Source: Streptomyces sp. CB01580 (GTDB lineage: Bacteria; Actinomycetota; Actinomycetes; Streptomycetales; Streptomycetaceae). From it: a stretch of 64,000 nt of DNA. Positions 33,833-41,922 of this stretch are shown piece after piece (the stretch's first letter is position 1; every line of letters begins with the position of its first letter). Below the pieces are notes generated by a model that was not told where the DNA came from, did no database searches, and worked only from the letters and a program-made list of their open reading frames with translations. The stretch spans positions 117,266 through 181,265 of the forward strand of contig NZ_LIXJ01000014.1 of NCBI RefSeq assembly GCF_001905795.1, written 5' to 3'. The translations under genes were made by a program, and so were the position numbers.

Positions 33833-35599
33833 ATGGCCTCGGTCAATTCCCTCGCTTCCACGCTCCGGCAGCAGCTCGCGGACGCCCTGACGGCAGCACT
33901 GCCGGACGCCGGCACCGCGGACCCGCTGCTGCGACGAAGCGACCGGGCCGACTTCCAGGCCAACGGCATCCTCGCCCTGGCCAAGAAGCTCAAGGGCAAC
34001 CCGCGCGAGCTGGCCGCCCAGGTCACCGCGGCCGTTCCGGCGGGCGGCCCGGTCAAGGAGATCGAGGTCTCCGGCCCCGGCTTCCTCAACATCACGCTCA
34101 GCGACCGGGCGATCATCGAGACCCTCGCCGCGCGCGACGCGGACGACGAGGACCGCCTCGGTGTCCCGTACAACAGCGCCGCGGGCACCACGGTCATCGA
34201 CTACGCCCAGCCGAACGTGGCCAAGGAGATGCACGTCGGTCACCTCCGCTCCGCGGTGATCGGTGACGCGATGGCGCAGATCCTGGAGTTCACGGGCGAG
34301 ACGGTGGTCCGCAGGCACCACATCGGTGACTGGGGCACCCAGTTCGGCATGCTCATCCAGTACCTGATCGAGCACCCGGGCGAGCTGAACCACGAGGGCG
34401 GCGAGGGCGACGGCGAGGCCGCCATGTCCTCCCTGAACCGCCTCTACAAGGCGTCCCGCGCGCTCTTCGACTCCGACGAGGAGTTCAAGGCCCGCTCCCG
34501 GGACCGCGTCGTCGCGCTCCAGGCCGGTGACGAGGAGACCCTCGCCATGTGGCAGCGCTTCGTCGACGAGTCGAAGATCTACTTCTACTCGGTCTTCAAC
34601 AAGCTCGACATGGAGATCCGCGACGCCGACATCGTCGGTGAGTCCGGCTACAACGACATGCTGGCGGAGACCTGCCGCCTGCTGGAGGAGTCGGGCGTCG
34701 CCGTCCGCTCCGAGGGCGCGCTCTGCGTGTTCTTCGACGACGTGAAGGGCACCGACGGCGAGCCGGTGCCGCTGATCGTGCAGAAGTCCAACGGCGGCTT
34801 CGGCTACGCGGCCACCGACCTCTCCGCGATCCGCGACCGGGTCCAGAACCTCAAGGCGTCCACCCTGCTGTACGTGGTGGACGCGCGGCAGGCCCTGCAC
34901 TTCAAGATGGTCTTCGAGACGGCCCGCCGGGCGGGCTGGCTGAACGAGGACGTCCAGGCCGTGCACCTCGCCTTCGGCACGGTGCTCGGCAAGGACGGCA
35001 AGCCGTTCAAGACGCGTGAGGGCGAGACGGTCCGGCTGGCGGACCTGCTGGACGAGGCGATCGACCGGGCGTCGGCCGTCGTGCGCGAGAAGGCCCAGGA
35101 CCTCACCGAGGAGGAGATCGCGGAGCGTGCCGCGCAGGTCGGCATCGGCGCGGTGAAGTACGCGGACCTGTCCACGTCGGCCGCCCGCGACTACAAGTTC
35201 GACCTGGACCAGATGGTGTCGCTGAACGGCGACACCAGCGTGTACATCCAGTACGCGCACGCCCGTTCCTGCTCCATCAAGCGCAAGGCGGGCGAGCTGA
35301 AGCCGCAGCCGCACCCGGAGCTGGAGCTGGCCCCGGCCGAGCGCGCGCTGGGCCTGCACCTGGACCAGTTCGGCGAGGTCGTGGCCGAGGTCGCCGCAGC
35401 GTACGAGCCGCACCGCCTGGCCGCGTACCTCTACCAGCTGTCGTCCCTGTTCACGACGTTCTACGACCAGTGCCCGGTGCTGAAGTCCGACGTCCCGCAG
35501 GACGTGGCCGAGAACCGCCTCTTCCTCTCGGACCTCACCGCCGGCACTCTGCGTCAGGGCATGGAACTGCTCGGCATCAGGACCCCCGAGCGCCTCTGA
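33833..35599 (+). CDS. argS: Arginyl-tRNA synthetase
   Basis: This is a 588-residue class I synthetase charging tRNA-Arg. An N-terminal additional domain (residues 1-115) precedes the HIGH-type motif DYAQPNVAKEMHVGHLRSAVIG. The adenosine-binding and anticodon domains follow, with ISRRK-like sequence replaced as usual in this family and ending in EVAAAYEPHRLAAYLYQLSSLFTTFYDQCPVL. ATG 33833 is the first Met that fits the family start (SVNSLASTLRQQL). Divergence from lysS is conserved in Streptomyces as I remember it. Confidence 0.96.
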   Translation: MASVNSLASTLRQQLADALTAALPDAGTADPLLRRSDRADFQANGILALAKKLKGNPRELAAQVTAAVPAGGPVKEIEVSGPGFLNITLSDRAIIETLAARDADDEDRLGVPYNSAAGTTVIDYAQPNVAKEMHVGHLRSAVIGDAMAQILEFTGETVVRRHHIGDWGTQFGMLIQYLIEHPGELNHEGGEGDGEAAMSSLNRLYKASRALFDSDEEFKARSRDRVVALQAGDEETLAMWQRFVDESKIYFYSVFNKLDMEIRDADIVGESGYNDMLAETCRLLEESGVAVRSEGALCVFFDDVKGTDGEPVPLIVQKSNGGFGYAATDLSAIRDRVQNLKASTLLYVVDARQALHFKMVFETARRAGWLNEDVQAVHLAFGTVLGKDGKPFKTREGETVRLADLLDEAIDRASAVVREKAQDLTEEEIAERAAQVGIGAVKYADLSTSAARDYKFDLDQMVSLNGDTSVYIQYAHARSCSIKRKAGELKPQPHPELELAPAERALGLHLDQFGEVVAEVAAAYEPHRLAAYLYQLSSLFTTFYDQCPVLKSDVPQDVAENRLFLSDLTAGTLRQGMELLGIRTPERL

Positions 35600-35711
35600 C
35601 GCGTCTCCGCGTACTGACGCGTCGCTCGCGGCGTCTCCGAGTACTTCCGGCGCGTTTCTGAGCACCTTCGACGCGTCTTTGAGTGCTTCTGAGCGTCTTC
35701 GAGTGTTCCTG
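35600..35711. repeat. About five imperfect 20-22 bp repeats downstream of argS
   Basis: Units such as GCGTCTCCGAGTACTTCCG, GCGCGTTTCTGAGCACCTTC and GCGTCTTTGAGTGCTTCTGA follow one another with a period near 21 bases. The array lies between the argS stop and the terminator. Confidence 0.65.
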
Positions 35712-35745
35712 GCGCGGATTCTCAGTACGGCTGAACGAATCGCCT

Positions 35746-35778
35746 CGCGGCCGCCCACCAGCCCGGTGGGCGGCCGCG
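35746..35778. terminator. Bidirectional terminator of argS and the HTH membrane protein
   Basis: Perfect 14-base arms (35746-35759 and 35765-35778) enclose a 5-base loop. It lies 5 bases past the stop of the convergent gene. Confidence 0.9.
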
Positions 35779-35783
35779 GTGGT

Positions 35784-37301
35784 TCATTCGGTCGCCCACT
35801 GGACCGTGTCGTACCGGTATTTGTACAGCGGCCGGGTCTCGATGGCGCTCGTACGGAACGGCTCCCCGCCGTCGTCGATGCGCAGGGTCCCCTTGCGGCC
35901 GCCGCTGCTCCAGTCCAGCTCCAGGTACCAGCTGACGTCGTGGGCCTCGACATGGACGTCGAGGTCGAAGACCTCCACGTCGGTGGACGTCACACGGAAC
36001 GGGAAGTCCTTGGGAGGCACCGGCTTGCCGGCCTTCTCCCCCGCGACCGGCCTGAGCACCGGCCGGGCGTCGTCGAGATCGATGTCGAAGGTCTGCGGGG
36101 TGATGCCGCTCCCGCACCCGTCCCCCATCGAGTACGCCGACCACGGCAGCGGAGCCTTCCTCGCGACTTGCCGCACATGCAGGTCGCGCAGCACCACCGC
36201 GTCGGCCGACTTCCCCTGCAGGACCAGTTCGAGCTGCATGTGCCCGCCGTCCACCCCGCCGAGCGCCCTCGCCCAACCGCGGGTGTCCTGCGGCGAGGGG
36301 GGCGGGGGCACGTTCTCCGGCTCCCGGTCCAGGACGTAGTACTGCCCACAGGGGGCCGCCCAGTTGTACGAGCTGATCGTGGCGCTCACGGGTGGGCCCC
36401 CGCCCGTCCGCGTACCACCGGCCCCGGCCCCCCTGCCGCTCCCGGCCGACGCGGAGCCGGAAGACCCGCCCCCGGGCTTCAGGGACGGGGTCCGTGTGGC
36501 CCCGGACGTGGCCGACGCACTCGGCGTACCCGGTGACGCGGTCGTCCCCTTCCTGTCCTCCACCGCGGGCGGCGCGGACATGTCGTTCTCCACCCCGTCC
36601 ACCATGGGGGCGTTGCTCAACGCGCTGTCGCCCGTCCCGGAGAGCTTGCTGACGACCATCGTGGTCGGCACGGTGAGCGCGACCACGGCCGCCGCGGCGA
36701 GCAGGACGCGCATGCGCGGCGAGGACCGGAACCGCCGGGACCGGGCCGCCGTGCCGGTACCGGTCACAGCCCCGGCCCCGGTCGCGGCCATGTCGCTCCC
36801 GTCGTCCCCCGCACTGCCGCCGTCCCGGTCACCCCTCTCGTCGGGCCCCGCGTCGGTCCTCTCGGCCGAAGCCGTACCACCGACCACCGGAACATCACGC
36901 TCCGGAACGGTCCCCGGCGCGGAAGCGGACCCGGAAGCAGGCCCGGGAACAGAGGTCGGATCAGGAGCAGCAGCGGAAACCGCCCCGGAGTCCGAGGCGG
37001 AGGCGGCGGCAGGGGCCGAGGCGGAAGCGGACTCGGCCGCCGGCGCCGGGCGCCGTCTCGCCGCATCGGCGACGATCCACCGCCGGTGCAGCTCCACCAG
37101 TTCGTCCGGCTTCGCCCCGCACAGACGCCCCAGCCGCTCCACCGGCGCGTAATCGTTGGGCACGGCGTCCCCGTTGCAGTACCGGTGCAGCGTCGACGTG
37201 CTGACGTGCAGTCTTCCGGCGAGCACCCCGTAGCTGAGCCCCGACCGTCCCTTCAGTTCCTTCAGCAGGGCCGCGAAATCCTCGGCCTCCGGCGTCGCCA
37301 C
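35784..37301 (-). CDS. Membrane-anchored helix-turn-helix protein with extracytoplasmic domain
   Basis: The 505-residue protein has an N-terminal XRE-type HTH (residues about 8-70: FAALLKELKGRSGLSYGVLAGRLHVSTSTLHRYCNG). An Ala/Ser/Pro linker follows, then one membrane helix near residues 197-220 (RVLLAAAAVVALTVPTTMVVS), a second disordered linker, and a beta-rich domain outside. The outer domain has Cys residues in APCGQYYVLD and GDGCGSG. It would relay an extracellular state to a DNA-binding domain. The ligand is unknown. It is divergent from a 32-residue membrane peptide gene. Confidence 0.85.
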   Translation of the reverse strand: MATPEAEDFAALLKELKGRSGLSYGVLAGRLHVSTSTLHRYCNGDAVPNDYAPVERLGRLCGAKPDELVELHRRWIVADAARRRPAPAAESASASAPAAASASDSGAVSAAAPDPTSVPGPASGSASAPGTVPERDVPVVGGTASAERTDAGPDERGDRDGGSAGDDGSDMAATGAGAVTGTGTAARSRRFRSSPRMRVLLAAAAVVALTVPTTMVVSKLSGTGDSALSNAPMVDGVENDMSAPPAVEDRKGTTASPGTPSASATSGATRTPSLKPGGGSSGSASAGSGRGAGAGGTRTGGGPPVSATISSYNWAAPCGQYYVLDREPENVPPPPSPQDTRGWARALGGVDGGHMQLELVLQGKSADAVVLRDLHVRQVARKAPLPWSAYSMGDGCGSGITPQTFDIDLDDARPVLRPVAGEKAGKPVPPKDFPFRVTSTDVEVFDLDVHVEAHDVSWYLELDWSSGGRKGTLRIDDGGEPFRTSAIETRPLYKYRYDTVQWATE

Positions 37302-37475
37302 TGCGGCCTTCCCCCTCCTCGTCCGTCCCGGAACGCCGTTCCAGGGACGCGGAATCTGCCCAGGTCAGCGTACGCGCAGGCATTCCAGCTTCCCCAATGG
37401 CCCGTTCGGCGTTGCGGCCGGAATCCGACGTCCCGCAGTCTGTGACCACACCGCAGAAACCACCGGGACGACGCA

Positions 37476-37574
37476 ATGCGAACCCCCTTCCGCATCGAAC
37501 CCATCGATGCCGTGGCCATCGGCGTATTGATCGTGGCGACCGCGATCGTGGTGTACCTGAGCTGCCGTCACTGA
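37476..37574 (+). CDS. Small single-helix membrane peptide (32 residues)
   Basis: The frame encodes MRTPFRIEPIDAVAIGVL followed by IVATAIVVYLSCRH. One membrane helix (residues 12-28) has charged ends and a Cys near the C-terminus. Third positions are mostly G/C, and the gene sits 174 bases from, and divergent to, the membrane HTH gene. CCGGGACG is a modest ribosome site. I know of no assigned function; a partner role for the neighbouring HTH protein is possible. Confidence 0.6.
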   Translation: MRTPFRIEPIDAVAIGVLIVATAIVVYLSCRH

Positions 37575-37668
37575 GCGGCCTCACCGCCACGCCGCACACG
37601 GCCTCAGCGCACATACAGACCTCAACTCGACTCTGCTCGAACCAACTCATACGGGGAGTACCTTCACC

Positions 37669-38412
37669 ATGCGCAGCAACCGCTTCCGCACCACCGCCCT
37701 CGCCGCCACCGCGCTCCTGGCCGCCCTGTCCCTCACCGCCTGCACCGGCGACGACGACGCCGCGGCCGAAAAGGCGGGCGCCGCCGCTCCGGTGGCGAGC
37801 AGCAGCGACCAGCAGTCCTCGACGACCGGCACGGACACCGGCAAGACCGCCGACGACAACGCGAAGGACGCGGGCAGCAAGCCCGACGCCCCCGCCGAGA
37901 ACGCCGCCGGCGCCTCCAAGGGCTCCAGCTCCGGCAGCGGCACGAGCAACGGCGGCACGAGCAGCGGCAACAAGGGCAACACCAACCGCACCCCCGTCAC
38001 CTGCACCGGCGACAACACCAAGGTCACCGTCAGCAAGGTGAGCCGTCCCATCAACCACCTGCTGCTCACCGCGACCAACACGGGCAACCGCCCCTGCTAC
38101 GCGTATCACGCGCCGGGTCTCCGCTTCGACGACGCCCAGGCCGCCTTCCCGGTCCTCCGCGACAGCATGCCGCAGGCCGTGGTCACCCTTGAGCCGGGCC
38201 AGTCCGCCTACGCCTCCGTCGGGCTGTTCGGTGAGTCCGACGGCACCGACCTGAACAAGAGCACGCACCTGACGGTGTACTTCACCGGGAAGAGCGACTC
38301 GGGCTCCACGGGCTCCCCGGCGGAACTGAAGCTCCCGGCCGAGACGGTCTGGGGCAACAACGGCTTCGTCACCTACTGGCAGAGCGACATGGCCGACGCC
38401 CTCGCCTACTGA
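37669..38412 (+). CDS. DUF4232-type lipoprotein
   Basis: The 247-residue product has a signal peptide and lipobox (LAATALLAALSLTAC), then a Ser/Gly/Asn/Ala-rich linker of about 80 residues. The DUF4232-like domain (TCTGDNTKVTVSKVSRPINH ... LTATNTGNRPCYAYHAPGLR) ends the protein, and VVTLEPGQSAYASVGL is characteristic. The family is common on the surface of actinobacteria; its function is not established. GGGGAG lies upstream of the ATG. Confidence 0.85.
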   Translation: MRSNRFRTTALAATALLAALSLTACTGDDDAAAEKAGAAAPVASSSDQQSSTTGTDTGKTADDNAKDAGSKPDAPAENAAGASKGSSSGSGTSNGGTSSGNKGNTNRTPVTCTGDNTKVTVSKVSRPINHLLLTATNTGNRPCYAYHAPGLRFDDAQAAFPVLRDSMPQAVVTLEPGQSAYASVGLFGESDGTDLNKSTHLTVYFTGKSDSGSTGSPAELKLPAETVWGNNGFVTYWQSDMADALAY

Positions 38413-38578
38413 GCAGACACTCGCCTGCGGTGCTTCCGCTCGCCTGCGGAGCAGCCGCCCACCTCCTGAGCAGCCCTCGCACAACGGGCCGAAAATCGTA
38501 GGGCCGGACCGAGAACTCACCACTCCCCCAAGGGCAGTAGATCCTAAGATCCGAGGATCGAGACCCGAGGGGGATGGT

Positions 38579-39334
38579 GTGCATACAGGAACGGGCAACG
38601 GACTGGTGGCGTCGCGCCATAGGCGCGCCACGAAGGCCACTTCGATCGCGGCAGCCGCGGTGGTGACCATGTCTCTGGCGCTTCTCACCGGCTGTGGCAA
38701 GGCCACCGGGTACCACGACGCCACAGGCGGCGAGTCCGGCAGCCCGACGCCCAGCCCCAGTCCCAGTCCCAGCGTGAATCCGTCCTACGGCACGCTGTAC
38801 CTCGACGACGAGGAGTGCGCGGCCCCCGAGGGCAAGGGGTCGGAAACGTACCGCGAGGTCCCGTGCGACGCCCCCGAGGCCACCGCGCAGGTCACCCTCC
38901 GGCTGGAGAGCGGCAACGCCTTGCCCTTCTCGGAGACGGTCTGCGCCCGGAACACCGACTTCGTGATCGACGTACCGATCAGCCTCGCCGCACTGGAGCA
39001 CACGCGGCCGACCGGCGAGGGGTACGCCTGCATGCGCAACCTGAAGCCGCCGCACCCCGGGGACCCGGGCGGAGGCGGCGGCCCCAGGATCGAGATCGGC
39101 GACTGCGTGCACAGCGACCCGAAGAAGGGGGACGCGGTCACGGAGGTCGCGTGCCGGACCAAGGGCCGGAAGGACGGCGCCACCCACAAGATCATCGAGA
39201 TCCTCAAGGACCGGATCCTGGGCGGTTTCAGCGATCCGTGCGACTACAAGGCCGACGCCGTGTTCACCGAGAATCCGATCTTCGACTCCGACAAGTTGAA
39301 GAACGACCGCGTCCTGTGCGGCAAGAAGCTGTAG
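38579..39334 (+). CDS. Lipoprotein with repeated cysteine pairs, function unknown
   Basis: GTG 38579 (GAGGGGG upstream) gives 251 residues. A basic stretch (SRHRRATK) leads to a hydrophobic segment and the lipobox LLTGC, so it is exported and lipid-anchored. A Ser/Pro repeat spacer (SPTPSPSPSPS) leads to a mature part with eight Cys (EECAAP, VPCDAPE, TVCARN, YACMRN, GDCVHS, VACRTK, DPCDYK, VLCGKK), probably four disulfides. The repeated C-D-A pattern suggests two related halves. No known domain is recognised. A DUF4232 lipoprotein gene precedes it. Confidence 0.7.
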   Translation: MHTGTGNGLVASRHRRATKATSIAAAAVVTMSLALLTGCGKATGYHDATGGESGSPTPSPSPSPSVNPSYGTLYLDDEECAAPEGKGSETYREVPCDAPEATAQVTLRLESGNALPFSETVCARNTDFVIDVPISLAALEHTRPTGEGYACMRNLKPPHPGDPGGGGGPRIEIGDCVHSDPKKGDAVTEVACRTKGRKDGATHKIIEILKDRILGGFSDPCDYKADAVFTENPIFDSDKLKNDRVLCGKKL

Positions 39335-39354
39335 GACCGGGAAACGAACGCCCC

Positions 39355-39383
39355 GCGGGCGGCACCCGAGAGGTGCCACCCGC
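39355..39383. terminator. Terminator after the cysteine-rich lipoprotein gene
   Basis: GCGGGCGGCACC pairs with GGTGCCACCCGC with one mismatch, 20 bases past the stop. Confidence 0.65.
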
Positions 39384-39522
39384 CGTGTCACTCAGCCGGG
39401 CCCGGACGGCCAGGTCGGACCCCGGACCTGGAGGTGCCTCGACACCCCCAGGTCCGGCTGCGGACACTGACGGGCCGCCCCGTTCCGCCGCTTCTCGTTC
39501 TCGGAACGGTGGAACGGGCCCC

Positions 39523-40245
39523 TCAGAACGCTCCCCGCACGGCGGACAGCTCCGAGGCGTCCAGACCGTGGGCGACGAGGTACCGGTGGACCGAACCGTG
39601 ATGGCTCCGGATCCACAGCATGGCCCGTTCCAGATGCGCGGCGGCCACGGGCAGGGACCCATGGGCCACCGTCGCCCCGGCGGCCGGAGGGCCTGCGACC
39701 AGGCCGAGTTCCGTGTTCGAGCGCAGGAAGCCCTGGAGAACCTCCTCCTCGGAGGCGCCCATCAGGGTCTGCACGACCGCGACGACGACCCCCGTCCGGT
39801 CCTTGCCCGAGGCGCAATGGACCAGCACCGGGGCGCCGTCGCCCGCGAGCAGTTGCCGCACGACCGCCACCGCCGCCTTCCCGGCGCGCTCGGCCATCAG
39901 CGGATAGAGCTCCCTCTGGTCCGCAGGCCAACGCCGCTCCTCGAAGACGGGTACGTGCAGGTACCTCGCGTACCCCCCACGCACCACTTCGACGGCGTCC
40001 GGCCGCTCCGCCACCTCCGGGTTGCTGCGCAGGTCCACGATCGTCCGCAGCCCCAGCCGCCGCAGAGCGCCCTCGTCCTCCGGGGCGAGAGCGTGCAGCG
40101 CGGCGGAGCGGAACAGCACGCCCGTGGACAACGTGCCCATGCCCCCGGCGTCACGGAAGTTCCTCACGCCGAGCGGAACCTTCCGCTCCCGCTCCCACTC
40201 CCGCGTCCGCCCGGATTCCGTCATGGGTTCATCGATGCTGGTCAC
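39523..40245 (-). CDS. Tyrosine phosphatase-like protein (PF13350 type)
   Basis: The 240-residue protein carries the N-terminal GVRNFRDAGG motif of the bacterial tyrosine-phosphatase family related to lipid phosphatases, and the catalytic loop HCASGKDRTG (CX5R). It dephosphorylates phosphotyrosine or phosphoinositides in relatives; the substrate here is unknown. The start overlaps the stop of the upstream ATPase gene (ATGA), so the two are coupled, which may link it to sigma-factor-type control. Confidence 0.85.
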   Translation of the reverse strand: MTSIDEPMTESGRTREWERERKVPLGVRNFRDAGGMGTLSTGVLFRSAALHALAPEDEGALRRLGLRTIVDLRSNPEVAERPDAVEVVRGGYARYLHVPVFEERRWPADQRELYPLMAERAGKAAVAVVRQLLAGDGAPVLVHCASGKDRTGVVVAVVQTLMGASEEEVLQGFLRSNTELGLVAGPPAAGATVAHGSLPVAAAHLERAMLWIRSHHGSVHRYLVAHGLDASELSAVRGAF

Positions 40246-40712
40246 GCCTCACTGTATGCGGCTGCCCCGAGCGTTCCGCTGCCTGGACCGGGCCCCTCCC
40301 CACACGCCCCGAACTCGCACCACACGACCTTGCCCGGGTCCCGCTCCCCCACTCCCCACCGGTCGGCCACCGCCGCGACGATCAGCAGCCCCCGCCCCGA
40401 CTCCCTTGCCGGTCCGGGCCCCGGCTCCCGCACCGCGGGCTCTCCGCTCCCGCTGTCATGCACTTCCACCCGCAGGGCCGCCCCGCCCTCCCTCAGCAAC
40501 AGACGCACCAAGTACCCACGCCCGGGGGACACTCCGTGCATCAGCGCATTGGTGGCCAGCTCGCTCACGCACAGCAGTACGTCGTCCAGCCGCGCCCCGA
40601 ACCCCCAGTCGGCCACGGCGGCTCGCACGAACTCCCGGGCTGCGGGGACCGATCGGCGCTCACGCCGACAGAACCGCTCGCGCAGCAACGAGAGTTGCAT
40701 CGTCTCATTCAT
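40242..40712 (-). CDS. RsbW-like ATPase (HATPase_c) regulatory protein
   Basis: The 156-residue protein (start at ATG 40712, first Met of MNETMQLSLL) has the N-box SELATNALMHG, the G1-type DSGSG and the G2-type GRGLLIVAAVADRWG of GHKL ATPases. Family members act as anti-sigma or serine-kinase partners. It is divergent from a DUF5753-type HTH gene and close to a DUF397 gene, the set known from the abaA/whiJ-like clusters of Streptomyces. The ATG at 40700 is another possible start. Confidence 0.85.
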   Translation of the reverse strand: MNETMQLSLLRERFCRRERRSVPAAREFVRAAVADWGFGARLDDVLLCVSELATNALMHGVSPGRGYLVRLLLREGGAALRVEVHDSGSGEPAVREPGPGPARESGRGLLIVAAVADRWGVGERDPGKVVWCEFGACGEGPGPGSGTLGAAAYSEA

Positions 40713-40720
40713 GGAACGAG

Positions 40721-40737
40721 AGTCACACTCTGTGACT
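40721..40737. promoter_or_regulatory. 17-bp perfect palindrome between the ATPase and HTH genes
   Basis: AGTCACA-CTC-TGTGACT is a perfect inverted repeat with a 3-base centre. A second, looser repeat CTGTG-N10-CACAG overlaps it (40730-40749). It lies just before the ATPase start and about 90 bases before the HTH gene, a natural operator position. The binding protein is unproven. Confidence 0.5.
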
Positions 40738-40824
40738 ACGCTGCCACAGTATGCGCATCCGTACTCCTTCGTTGTACGGGTCGTGCGCGCGTGACGTACG
40801 CACAACGGTGGGAGTTCGGTTCAT

Positions 40825-41649
40825 ATGCACCCCAGGAAGCGGCAGCGCAAGAACGCGTCGGCAATGAAACTCGTGGGCAAGCTCGTCGGCCTGTACCGCA
40901 TCGCGAACGGCCTGACCCAAGCCCAACTCGCGGACCGTGTGGGCCATCAGGTCGACACGATCGCCTCCATCGAGCAGGGCAGGCGCTCGCTCCTGCCCGA
41001 TCTGGCAAGCCACCTCGACCAGTTGCTCGGCACCAAGGGCGCGCTGGAGATGGCGGTGGGCAACCTGCCGGAGGTGGACCTGATCCCGGCATGGGCCGAG
41101 CAGTACCTGGATCTGGAGCATGACGCGCTCGCGCTGTCCTGGTACGACAACCAGGTGCTGCCGGGGCTGCTCCAGACAGCCCCGTACGCCGAAGCGGTCT
41201 TCCGCAACCGCGTCCCGGTCTTCAGCGAGGAGGAGATCGCGAACCAGACGGAGGCCCGCCTCCAGCGCCAGGAAATCCTGCGCCGCTCCTCGCCCCCGAC
41301 CATCAGCTTCGTCGTCTGGGAACCGGTCCTGACGCTCCAACTCGTCGACGACGAGGCGCACATGGAACAGCTCCGCCATCTGCGGGCCTGTGCCGGGCTC
41401 CCCGGCATCTGCTTCCAGGTGCTGCCACTGAACAGCCGTACCCACGCGGGCCTCAACGGCCCCTTCACCCTGCTGGAGACTCCGGACTTCCAGCACATCG
41501 CCTACTCCGAGACCCAGCGCGGCAGTCTGCTCGTCTCCGACCCCGACGAGACCAGCATCCTCGCTCAGAAATATGCGATGCTGCGAGCCCAGGCCCTCAG
41601 CCCCAAAGACACCGTGGGCCTGTTGGACCGTCTGCTGGGAGAGCGATGA
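40825..41649 (+). CDS. XRE-family HTH protein with DUF5753 domain
   Basis: The 274-residue protein has an N-terminal HTH (residues 14-75: KLVGKLVGLYRIANGLTQAQLADRVGHQVDTIASIEQGRR). The DUF5753 domain follows (WYDNQVLPGLLQTAPYAEAVF ... GPFTLLETPDFQHIAYSETQRG). This is the WhiJ-like or Scr1-like class, which regulates or pairs with DUF397 partners. GGGAG precedes the ATG, and the stop overlaps the DUF397 start. The palindrome upstream is its likely target. Confidence 0.9.
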   Translation: MHPRKRQRKNASAMKLVGKLVGLYRIANGLTQAQLADRVGHQVDTIASIEQGRRSLLPDLASHLDQLLGTKGALEMAVGNLPEVDLIPAWAEQYLDLEHDALALSWYDNQVLPGLLQTAPYAEAVFRNRVPVFSEEEIANQTEARLQRQEILRRSSPPTISFVVWEPVLTLQLVDDEAHMEQLRHLRACAGLPGICFQVLPLNSRTHAGLNGPFTLLETPDFQHIAYSETQRGSLLVSDPDETSILAQKYAMLRAQALSPKDTVGLLDRLLGER

Positions 41650-41897
41650 GCAGCACACTTGAGTGGTTCAAGTCCAGCTACAGCGGCGACGAGGGGGGCG
41701 CCTGCCTCGAAGTCGCCTACGACTGGCGCAAGTCGAGCTACAGCGGCGACGAGGGCGGGCAGTGCGTCGAGGTGGCCGCCCACCCCGCCGCCATCCACAT
41801 CCGCGACTCCAAGAACCCCGAAGGCCCCATCCTCACCATCACCCCCACCACCTGGGCAGCCTTCGCCGGCTTCGCCGCCGACCGGCGAACCGACTGA
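41646..41897 (+). CDS. DUF397 protein with duplicated N-terminal motif
   Basis: The 83-residue protein overlaps the upstream HTH stop (ATGA). DUF397 proteins are the small partners of DUF5753 HTH regulators (WhiJ-like systems, and Scr2 with Scr1). Unusually, the hallmark unit occurs twice in tandem: WFKSSYSGDEGGACLEVA then WRKSSYSGDEGGQCVEVA. Family members usually carry one copy. The rest (AIHIRDSKNPEGPILTI, WAAFAGFAA) is typical. Confidence 0.92.
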   Translation: MSSTLEWFKSSYSGDEGGACLEVAYDWRKSSYSGDEGGQCVEVAAHPAAIHIRDSKNPEGPILTITPTTWAAFAGFAADRRTD

Positions 41898-41922
41898 CCC
41901 CACGGGAGAGGCCCCAACGGCC

